Source: Siphonodentalium dalli (taxonomy: Eukaryota; Mollusca; Scaphopoda; Gadilida; Siphonodentaliidae). From it: DNA of 64,000 bases. Location: NCBI GenBank assembly GCA_032622095.1, contig CP136067.1, forward strand, positions 76,910,705 to 76,974,704. Reading direction: 5' to 3'. Under the pieces are notes generated by a model that had not been told where the DNA came from, did not search any database, and worked only from the letters and a program-made list of their open reading frames with translations. The position numbers and the translations under genes are program-made. Shown one piece after another: positions 35,109-47,100 of the stretch (positions within the stretch are counted from its first letter, which is position 1; every line of letters begins with the position of its first letter).

Positions 35109-38100
35109 TACATCGCCAAAAGATAGCTTTATTTTGTAAAATCCGAAATTGATTTCCAAAATTCACTGCAAATAAAAATGTCACAAAATCAGAAATTATG
35201 TGAAAATTCACACCAATGTTCGATATAATATAATAAATAATGCATGTCTTGTCGTTAGCTATGCCCAAACAGTTATCCACGAGGATGAATAGTCCTATTC
35301 CTACGCTCGAACCACTATTTTGGCATAGTTTACTCCAAGGCATGCATCATCTACATAATATTGTTGTCCATATTGGGAATTCAATGATCACACCTGTGAT
35401 TCATAAATTAGTCATTTAAAACAAACAATGCTTTACCTTTGCCACTCAATACATTATCTTGGCCACTCGACTATGAGTTAGATATTTAAGACTGAAATTG
35501 CTGCTGCAACTGAATGGATCAATAAAAAGTATTAGGGCTGTAACGATACACTTGGTCACAATATGATATGAATCGCGATACACTAAATTAGTGTTCTCAA
35601 ATAATATACTGCTTGAATTATCAGAACCCACTTTTGTATACACCCGTTTAAAAAAAAAACGCAACATTATTAATGTTATTGTGTTATTGGTCTGTCCATC
35701 GTTTCCGGATGAGAACACTTTAGTAAGTCTGAGTTGAATGAAATGAAATTTGGTGTGTGAGATTATTAGCCCAATGTACATTCAATTTCAAATTTGAGTT
35801 CCGCCCGGCAATTTTCACCATAGTTATGGCCCTTTGTTGGAATTATCACGGGCATATTTTGCTACACCCTAGCGATACTCTTGTTATATCAGGAAATAGA
35901 GCTCATTTATTTATTAAAATGCAATTTAATAGTTCGCTAGATGAGTCAAATACACATAGACATGTAACTTGAGAGAACATTGCATGTTTTACTCTACATG
36001 TGCCCATCTTCAGAAATTACTTGATTTCTGTATCATGATACACACGGCACGATACGGTAAGTGTATCATTTGAAAGTATATCATGATACATTGAATTGAT
36101 GATGAATTGTTACAGTAGGGTCCGGCGAAGCTTCGAGATTCGATTCGATTCGAAATCGTCTTACTGATTCGATTCGATTCGAAATCGATCATGTGATTCG
36201 AATGTAGTTCGAATCACCATATTAACCTCATTATGTGCGAACTTGTTGAACAGCGTGTCCTACAAAAGCTCTAAAACAAACGCACGCAGATGTCGTTGCG
36301 AACGTCGTCGGTGCACGAGATGCGGTCCTGTTTCGTTCAGTAAATTATTGCTCTTGGGTCGTCGTGGCGGCGAAATATCCATATCATCGATCCATCTCTT
36401 GTGTCCTTCCCTACTTTTTATTTATCCAAAGTTATAATGGCGGAAATTAAAAGTTATTTTGAATGCAGCGTTGACAAATTCAGGTGCAAATCGTGCACGA
36501 CTGTACTATCAGTTCAGAAAACGGGCACTACCTCCCACTTATGGGCACACCTTAGCCGCAGTCATCCTGCAATCCACCATAAGGGCAAAAGAAAAGAAAG
36601 ACTCAAAACGAAAATTAACCGGCAACACGTCTAGTAGTAGCGGCGATGCGGGCGAGCCCCTAAAAAGAAACAGTTGTCACTAGCCATCTTTACGATGAAG
36701 AAAGAATTGGGCCCTGATGAAAAAAAAAGTACGACAGAGTACGATTTATCTCGTCATATTTTCATGTGCCGTTCTCAACATTTTTTATTGTGACGCAGGT
36801 CCACACGGCAAGCTGCCAAACACGCACAGGTGATGGTATGGGGAGACACTCGCGCTGCAGCGGGATCGCCGACATAAATCTAGTTCTTGTCGATTTACCA
36901 CGGGGAGTAAGATTCGATTCGAGATTCGATTCGATGTGAAATCCGCGTGTCTGATTCGATTCGAGATTCGATTCGAACAAAATCGCCGATTCGCCGGACC
37001 CTATGTTACAGCCCCAAAAAGTACTATAGTTTTTTATTGAATGGCCATATTCTTCTCTGGAGCTAAATACTAAATCAACATACCTTCTTTTGGTCTTTAA
37101 TTATTGTCATTGTCCCTCATATAGGTTACAGGTAGCAAATGTATATTCATATTAATTTTACAAAACTGGAAGACTTTCTATCATTGAGAATTGTTACTAT
37201 AATTTCTCTATATGTTATTCCTATACTCTATTTCCATCCCTCCTTGTTTCAGCTTATTCTATCAAGTGTTTTGAATGCACTGTACGATTCAGTCAATCAG
37301 ATATTGAGAAAGAACGTAGAAAAGCGAGTATTGTTGGACAACCTCGACTCAATCCTGTTAGCTGTTGATGAAATATGTGATGGAGGGTAAGATTATTGAC
37401 TATACCGCCTGCCACTATCGATTTCTGTGTGATATCATCTGTTTATAGCTCACCTGAGACAAAGTCTCTGGTGGAGCTATGGTCATCGCTCCTCATCCGT
37501 CGGAGCGTCCGGTCTGTCAACAATCTTCTCCAGAACCATAACACCAAATGGGTTCATATTTTTCATATTTGGTATGGAGGTCCCTTGTGTGACTGGGATC
37601 CAATTTTGTTCAAATAAGGTCACCACGTCGAATATGGGCGGATTCAGTAACATGACTCTTAAAAAAAATATTTTTAGATTGAACTCCTAGCTCAATTTTA
37701 CAACACAAAAGAAAATTTCAAATATTCGTTTTTAATTTAATTGAAGTTTAACTACTTTCTCAATTTAAAAAAAAAAAACATGTTAAAATAATTTGAAAAA
37801 CTGATGCCGTTATAACATATGCATTATTATTATTTATATTAAACATATTATATATATTAAACTTTCACTTTTCATCAATGCCCACCCCCCCCCCCCCCCC
37901 CCCCCACATCCCCACCCTCAACCCACCTCACCCACCAGAAGGTTCAGTCAATTATATTAGCTTCAGCCAGCTAGAGTTAATTGTACACAAGCCATCAATT
38001 GAGATTTTATCTCAACTGACATACTGGAGTCTGGAATATAAAAAAACACATGGCACTGATGTGTGTATGTGTGTTGTCATTAAAATCAAATTAAATAAAA

Positions 38101-41100
38101 TGTGCTGTTCCAATATTATTTTGTTAACCATTTTACCAGATGAACCAGGTGAACAAAGAAAAATTGGGGGGTGTTAATGGATTGATTTGTCCGTCTGTCA
38201 GGGTATCCTTCCGTCTGTCAGGGTATCCTTCCATCTGTCATGGTATCCTTCCATCTGACTTATCATCTGAATATTTCTCACCGGTGAATAGGAATCCTTC
38301 ATCACTTGTATTTTAGTTTGGTCTGTTTGTCGTCTGCTTATGTTTCCTGAGCATCCCTCCAGGTGAATAATAGACCAATTTAATATCTTCTTTTATGACT
38401 GAATGGGAGATTCCATCTAGTAATTGATTACTGAGATTGTAATCGCAATTCATCACTTGTTTATTAACATGTTTGGACTTAGTTACCAGTAACAGTAATG
38501 AATATGAAACAGGTCTGCTCGATCTCACTTCATGACTATTTGTATAAAATAATGTACCGCAATTATTTCGTTCTGAGTAAAAATCGCGACCTAACCAGGC
38601 CAAATCAACCAGGTGGTGTTTGGAAATGTCCACTTTTATAATTTTCAGAATATGGGAATAATTGGCATTGTGTGGAAATATGGGAAATATAACTACAGCT
38701 GTAAATATGAAGATGGAATAAATATGCGATCATGCTTGTATAAATGCAAATTGTATACAAGAATAGAAGGTGCCTACCCAAATTTGGATGGATTTAATAC
38801 CAAAGGAATTTTCCACAGGAAATAGGTTAAATAATTCTTAAATTACAATGAACTGCAAGCATTTGAAGGTATGTCGGTTTTAGAAATATTAAAATTAACA
38901 TGACTGCCCTGATTTGCTGACTTCAGATGGATAGATAATTTATTATGGACTATAAGCTATTGAAAACATAGTTTGCACGTGCGACTGACAGTGTATCTTG
39001 CCTTTGGTATTATTGCAGCATCATCATGGAGGTCGACTCAACAGCAATTGTACAAAGAGTAGCTCTGAGAAGTGACGATGTGCCATTAGGTGAACAGTCA
39101 GTAGTACAGGTAGATAACATTTTAATCTATATAAGATTTTATTAAATAATATGATCTGACATGAAATATTTACTTGTTGTAAGCTCTGTTAAATATATAA
39201 TTTGTTCTTATGGAGATTAATATTTCTCTTTGAACATGTCTATTCAGAATATTTTACAGACCAGTTGCTACATGCTTAGAATAAATTTGGTTGGTTCAGC
39301 ATGTGACTCCTACATTACAGAAAATTTCAATGTCTAAATGACACTGTCACGGTGCAGTTAGGCTTCCCTGTCATATTTGACTTATTGTGTAGTTGAAATC
39401 AATGACTTTGGACACAGTCCTGTTCAAAGGAGGTTGGTAAAAAAATCTTTAATACACAGTCAAGAGAGTGTAATCCTTGTTCTCCACAACATATCTTTGT
39501 GTTCCATGTTTTTAGGGACCTGTCTCAAAATGAGAATTATGTAATTTTTAGCTCAACTTGATGAAGTCAAGTTTGAGCTATTGCCATGGGTTTGCGTCCG
39601 TTATACATCCGTCAACAATTTACTTTGGCACATCCTATAGGTCACATCCCTCATACGATCATCCCCAAACTTCATATGGATCTTCGTGCTGACCTCTAGA
39701 TGAGAGCCAACTTGGACTTTACATTTGAATACATCGGCAAAATCCTATGGCACCACATCTCTTATCCGATTGTCACCAAGCTTCATTGATTTTCGGGATG
39801 AAAACTCAATGGGAGGTATCAATTATTTCTGAATTTTGTTAAAAAAAACATGGTTGCAGTGGCCATCTTGGATCTTACTCTTGGCATGACAAAATCCTTT
39901 GTACAGGCCACATCCCTCATCCGATTGTCACCAAACTTCATATTTACTTCTGGGTGACCACTAGACGGGAGCCATAATATTTTTCCAAATATGGCTGCTA
40001 GCGTCCATCTTGGATTTTACATTTCAGTACTTCGCTGCAGCCCACATTTATTGGAAAATATTTTTTAAATTTACTTGCATGTATCACTTGTAGCTATCGA
40101 ATTTGAATGATTTTCAATAAAACCTCCGAACATTTCAGCTTTCCGAATTCCTCATTTGACTGTAATTATGACATTATCCCCTCTCCAAGTTGAGCTACAG
40201 TGTCATTGACACTTTTATTTCAGTCTTAATACTATATCACTTTGCAGAGTGGATGAAAAATATTTACTTTTAAGGGATTAAATCCAAATTCTCTCAGTAG
40301 CTTAATTTAACAAGTACAACATTTCACACACATTAGAAGCAAAAATCAAGTTAACCCTTTCAACCCGGTACACAGATATATCAACGTAAACCATAATGTC
40401 GCGTAACCCAGAATGCATAAATATCTGTGTAGAAACATTTATAAAACGCAAAAAATATATAGAGTGCCTGTCCGCCAACAGTGGGTGGATGATTAGATTC
40501 CTGAGGGCTACCCGAATTGAATGAGAACTGTCAGTGAAATTCTGGGATATTGACAGTGTTTTTATTGTAGTCGTACTTCATTGTTGCGAGAGTGACGAAT
40601 AGCCAATTTTGGAGCCAAGGAAAGTGACTAAAAGCCAATGTGGCAGTTATTAAAGTTTTGAAATGTCATCTGAACAATATTTTGGCATGATTTATGTTGG
40701 AATTATATTATGCATTTACTCATATGGTAAATCAATCGGCAATCTTGGCATATGACGCATATTTAGCTGGTTTAAAGGGGGCGTTATGAAAACCTTGCTT
40801 TTTTCGCCTAAACACCAGTTGCACCTATTTTTTGTATCAAAACATGATTAACTATTATCATTATTTACCTCCAAAGTCAAATTGTTGATAAAAAAGCATT
40901 TTTACACTGATATGCACAATTTTGTTAAACGACCACCAAAAAAAAAGCATATATTAAAGCAAAATTAAATTATCGTAAACGATATTGTCAGTTCCTTTGA
41001 ATATCGGGTAGTTGCCTAGCTTACCTATCTTATTATGATCACAGCTCTACCAGAAACACCCACGCTGAGTTTCAGGTAGATAGTTCATTTACAACATTAT

Positions 41101-44100
41101 TAGCATCAGCTATATAGGTGTCTATAATATAATAGAAAACATCCTTGGAACTCAAGGTATAGAGTTTAATCGGTGCAGGTAGCCAGTGTTGAAAGGGTTA
41201 ACTTTGAAGCTCACTGTTACATGTCTCAAATATAACACGCTCTTACAACATTATAATTTTTCTCCAAAATGTTACAAACAAAATACATATAAGAATGAAG
41301 ATTGTGCATCTGTAATGAAAATGATAGAGTGGATAAAGTAATATAGAATGTTAGAATGTGAAAAAAATCATGCCTTTGGTATTTCCTATATTCTTAACCA
41401 ATTAACAACTATACTAATATTAAAAGCGGCTGATTTGAAACAGAACAAAGTAACATGTTTCACATTATGATTCTGTTTTAAGCATGTCACTCGTAAGATT
41501 GAGGTGAGTAGGCTTTCAGCTAAAAAATCACTTATGTTGGGAATTGGATCCCCCACAATTAAACCTGTGAATAACAGAACCAAGTATCCTTCATCTTCTG
41601 CACTGAGTGACATCGGCTGAGATAGATGATGGCAAAGACAAACTGCTTAATCATGTACGCGTTATTACATAAGTGTGCTGAAATACACTTACTAGTATAC
41701 TTCTCTTCTTTAAATATTGTTGCAGCAATGTTTTCAATATAATCTGTTGTTAACATAAAATATGCATTTTCTGCAAAAACCGGAGCAATTATGATGCTAT
41801 AGCCAGCAAATATATTGTTTGCTGAGTGAACTAATTTGAATGGTGCATATTGCGTTTGACCACTAGGAGTCATGTAATTGAGTACAACCACAAGTTGTTT
41901 ACAATTGTCATTGATTAACAGGAAACTGTTTGGGTTTTGTTCTGAGTAGCCCGATGGAATATATCCATAGATTTGATGAAAAGGAGATTTTACTTCCTGG
42001 CATATATTAATGCCGACAAAAACTGACAAAAACCTTTTTGAGCAGTTTCCTTTATGTATTTAGGTGAATGAATTACAATGGAGATAAGCATACCGGTACA
42101 CAATTTTGTTGGATAATCGTGGATTCCAGCATGAAACGGTTTATGAATTCGCTGGAAAACTGGCTTGTTCACAACTATTTTCATGCTTGAATTCCCGAAT
42201 ATCCAACGAAACAGTACGATTATCTCCATATATCAGTAAAATAATTTAATTAGGAGTGTTTTAAATTACTTGGTTGAGAGAAGGGGAAACAAATCATATT
42301 GCTGTTATGGTCTCACGATTGTTACTAGTCAATGAAGATGAAGGAAACTTGGTCAAGTGAATAAATTAACATGTCTTATACCGTCATGAATTGGAGATAG
42401 TCAGAGTGTGTCAGTTCAGAACTCAAGTATATATTATCCTGGAATACTTTTGTTTGGAGTTCCATCAGTAGCGTTCATTTTATCTATCATCTGAACATCT
42501 GTTGTTTACCTTTTATCAATCTCAAAAATAATCATCTGTATATAAAATTACAAAATTAGGACACAAGTTCAAATTTTCTTAAGAAAACTCCCTTACCTGA
42601 CAAACACTATATAGAATATGCAATTCAACTCGCCCGTAGCATTCATTTGATATATCATCTGAACATCTTTGGTTTACCTTTTATGAATCTCAAATATAAT
42701 CATCTGTATAAAACATCAATTTCAAATCAGTCTACACATAACAAACATTCAGTCAAGGTAAACATAATACATGTGGCAACCTTGGAAGTACAATATATAT
42801 TAAAGCTGATAACCCATGGAGATGGCTACTTTATTCTGCTGGGAGTTGGGAATCCAGGTTAAAACTCTGGATTTGGCTTACATATATATATCAAGGTTGG
42901 TCCTCAGGTGTTGGATGTATCTGTATAAAGGATTTTATGTCCGTGTTAAAATATTAACTATTTTTCTTCAACCAATATTACATTATCTATTATTACCACT
43001 TTATAGGGCGTTCTCTAGGCCATTGATAATGTTTTTCGGGGCGTTCCAAATAGCGTATTGTTACCAAAACAGCGGGCCGCAGGCTGATAATGAGAAGCCT
43101 AGTTCATTATCGGCCCGCGGCCCGGAAACTAGATCCCGTTTATTATCGCGCGAGTTACGTCCCTTCAACTTCCGATCTGGCGTGTTTATTTCAAGAAAAT
43201 AATGGGAAGATGTATTCGATTTTCCCGACACTATAGTGGTTTTATGATTGGAATTCACGCTATATAATTAAATTATTGTATCAAGCGTAAGTATGCATTA
43301 ATAATTTTAGCTGTCAACCTCTCATTGTTTGTTACTCGTCTTCAATGCTGGTTTTTTCCCTGTTCTATTTTCGAGACTCTGTGTCAGCTGACAAGTCAAA
43401 TGATATCAAATTTAAATGTTCTTGAAAATATTTCTCTCTTAATCTACTTCATTATTCCACTGAATCCTCAAATGGGTCAAATGTCCAAAACTGTGGTAAT
43501 AATAGTAATAACATGATTCCATCGGGCATTATGGTTTATTAACGGCCCTCTGGAATGATTAACAGCCCTCGGGCCTATTAGCGTCCCTCGACTTCGTCTC
43601 GGGCCGCTAATAGACCCTTGGGCTGTTAATCATTCCAGCCGGGCCGTTAATAAACCATAACGCCCTCAAAAATCATGTTATTGTTATATTATCATTCTTC
43701 TGACTTAATATTATTTCAAGGTTAAATTTTGTCCTAGTATTTGTTAGCCCTTAAGCTATTAGATGCATCTCTTGCCTAAATATGAACTGTATATTCTTGG
43801 CAAATTTACTGAATTTATAAGAATTTCTTCACTTCTATATATTAAGGTGGAAAATTAAAAGAAGAAGAACCCTTCTTGTGTCTTGTCAGTAGTTGTTTAA
43901 GCAATACGCTCTTTTTGTGCAATTGTTGGGGGGGGGGGGGGGTGCGGGTGGCAACATGGTCATGGTTTAGTTATCTAATTTAATAATTATAAATTTGATA
44001 ATTATAACTTCCATAAACTTTGGAGTATTTAGCTTCCTGAAGTGGTATATAACTTAAAAATAATTAGGGCTTGTTCAATAAGTTGATTTAAACAGAGGAA

Positions 44101-47100
44101 AATTGATTTATCCAACTCCCGTTTAAGATTAAAAATTTATACCCTTTGATGTAATGAAACAGAATTTGGTTAGACCAGTTTGAATGGTAATTTGAAGAAA
44201 AAAATGTTGCCCTCTCACCAGTCAAAATTATCTGTCTCGGTGAAAAATTGGTCATCAGATAGATGGTCCTGCACTCAATGTGATTTTTTGTCCTCCGTTT
44301 CTTTTGCAGTCTTTCACATTGCCAGTTTCTTGAAAATTAGCCCTGAGTTTTCCTATTGCATTCGGTGATATATCCATCCTGCTGTGCCTAACTGAAAAAC
44401 ACAACCCTTGGTATCATCAAGGCAGTAGAAAACTGAGCAGAGATAACAGGACTCAATCTGTCAAAAGGCATGTTTGTTCTCTTGTTCCTCCTGGTCATGG
44501 GCAGAATTGGTTAGTGGCCTGCCCCGATGCATACATATCAAGAAAAATTGTAATCAACATATAAAAAGTTTGCAACGAGATCTGTGTGCAACTTTCTGCA
44601 TTTGCATATATTTTGTATGTACCCAAAATTGACAAATTTGTGATTGACTTGAATGGGTACGCTTAAGTATCGAGCATATTTTGTGGTATTTTAAGAACAG
44701 AATGGCCGTATAATATATCATAATGACCACAAATCATCACTCTTGTCACTAGAATCAAAATCGCGGAAATCGGATTCCACCAGAATCAAACTGGCGTTCA
44801 AAATGGCAAACAAAACAAAGAATCAGAAGTGATTTTTTGAAAAAAACAATTATTACGCCATGCTTCTATAAAACATAGCGATTGATACATAATTGCTATG
44901 CAGCAAACATATGTACATTGAATGCATGTCCCATGTGAACGTTAATGACCGACAACTCTCTTTATTAACAAAACCATGCAAACATTTAAAACTTTCTTTT
45001 GGTGATGACACAAATTTTTCCGAGGTCAGTACATGTAGAAAGTCGAACATTGTTGTGATCCAAGCAGCTACGAATTGAATCTTGAATAATTTACAATTCG
45101 CCAACCCAAAGAATAAAAATGCGAGATGGTGTTAAATGGTTAAACCAGAAGTCAAACTCCAGCAATATACATAGAATTTAACGGCGTCTCATCAATTTAA
45201 TTCTTTGGGTTGGTGATTTGTAGATTCAATTCGTTGCTGCTTGGACCACAACAATGGTCGACTTTCTACATGTACTGACATCGGTAAAATTTTTGTAATA
45301 ATGAGAGTTGTCAGTCGTTAAGGTTCACGACTTCACACGGGACATGCATTCAATGAACATATATGTTTGCAGGATAGCAAATATGTATCAATCGTATGTT
45401 TTATAGAAGTGTGGCATAATAATTGGGTTGGTCGAAAAATCACTTTCTGATTCTCTTTCTTGTTTGTCATTTGGGGCGTCTTGATTCTGGTGGAAGACAA
45501 TTCCCTCGTATTCCAGTTGCAAGAGTGATGATTTGTGGTCATTGTGATATATAATAAGGCCATTCTGTCTTAAAATACTACAAAATATGCTCAATACATA
45601 ACCCTACCCTTTCAAGTCAATCACAAACTGTGTCAATTTTATGCAATTGCAGAAAGTTTCTCACAGATCTTGTATCAAACATTTTAAATGTTCATTGTAC
45701 ACTGCTTCGAAAAAAGTTAAAACCATTTCTTTACAAATTTTGTTTAGGTCAAATTGGATATTGACGCATTCATTGTTTTGAGAGACTTACGTGTTTCCTT
45801 GTTGTGATCACTATACAACTCTCTTAGTCACTTCTGACACCACTCTTGATCACATATACAGTACACCCCTGGTTAAGTGGTCCTGCTAACTTTCTATGAT
45901 GCTGGTGGGTCCTGCTGATGTGCTATGATGTTGGTGGGACAAACCAATTCCGTTCAGAAACAAGTACTGTTATTTTTTCTAAAGTTTTCATTTTTACGGG
46001 GTTTGGTTAAAATGAGTGATTTGAGAAATAGGTAATGTATTGTAAGAATATATATATTTTTATAATGGCTGCGCTGGTGTTTGCAAAATGATTGGAATAG
46101 CCGTTTTTACTATGGTTGGTTTACAATAACCAACACAACCATTATTAAAATAATTTACAACGTCCTGGGTATATGTTCTTGAAAGTAAATATACAGATGT
46201 TCAGAGTAGCCAATGTCTGCGAAATATGACAACTTGAGAATGGTACAGCAATGGTTTGCCCCACCATTATATCAATTAGCAGGACCCACCAACATCATAT
46301 CAAATTAGCAGGACCCACCAACATCATATCAAATTAGCAGAACCCACCAACATCATATCAAATTAGCAGGACCCACCAACATCATATCAAATTAGCAGAA
46401 CCCACCAACATTATATCAAATTAGCAGGACCCACCAACATCATATCAAATTAGCAGGACCCACCAACATCATATCAAATTAGCAGGACCCACCAACATCA
46501 TATCAAATTAGCAGAACCCACCAACATCATATCAAATTAGCAGGACCCACCAACATCATATCAAATTAGCATATCAAATTAGCAGAACCCACCAACATCA
46601 TATCAAATTAGCAGGACCCACCAACATCATATCAAATTAGCAGGACCCACCAACATCATATCAAATTAGCAGGACCCACCAACATCATATCAAATTAGCA
46701 GAACCCACCAACATCATATCAAATTAGCAGGACCCACCAACATCATATCAAATTAGCAGAACCACTTAACCAGGGGTGATATATTGATTTATCTATTATC
46801 TGCTTTATGAGGCATGATTCAGTTATTAGTAAGATATACAGTAATGCCCTTAATAATCGACTCCTTAACCACAGCAGAAATATGGTTTGTTGCCATTCAC
46901 CGGAATGCTCTTACTGAGAGCTTTCCGATGAATGGCAATAAACCATATTTCCGGCTAAATCCTGAAAAGTTACCCATAATTCTGCTGTGGTTAAGGAGTT
47001 GATTATTTAGGGCATTATTGTATATTACGGCATTGTTGTCTAATAGTATTGCTAATGATAGAGTTGTCTCTCCTGGTTCACTTACTGGAAATCAGGACCA

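Larger units (their letters stand above)
35532..37015. mobile_element. Outer hAT-like element with AAAAAGTA TSD
   Basis: Left end TTAGGGCTGTAACGATACAC; the right end, reversed, is GGGGCTGTAACAATTC. 8-bp TSD AAAAAGTA at 35524-35531 and 37016-37023. Without the nested element it is about 590 bp and rich in GATACAC/TATCATGATACA motifs. An end-like GGGGCTGTAACGACTC also occurs alone near 49493. Confidence 0.8.

Noticed and set aside
35014-35343. 109-codon - strand ORF with a glycine run
   Set aside because: The glycine run is the C homopolymer at 35079-35108; the remainder has no coding character.
43325-43516. 63-codon ORF before the palindromic MITE
   Set aside because: No motif, and it ends inside the MITE; probably chance.
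46270-46760. Regular 29-bp repeats resembling a CRISPR array
   Set aside because: Units are contiguous with no unique spacers, the context is a eukaryotic intron, and the array is one arm of a foldback element.
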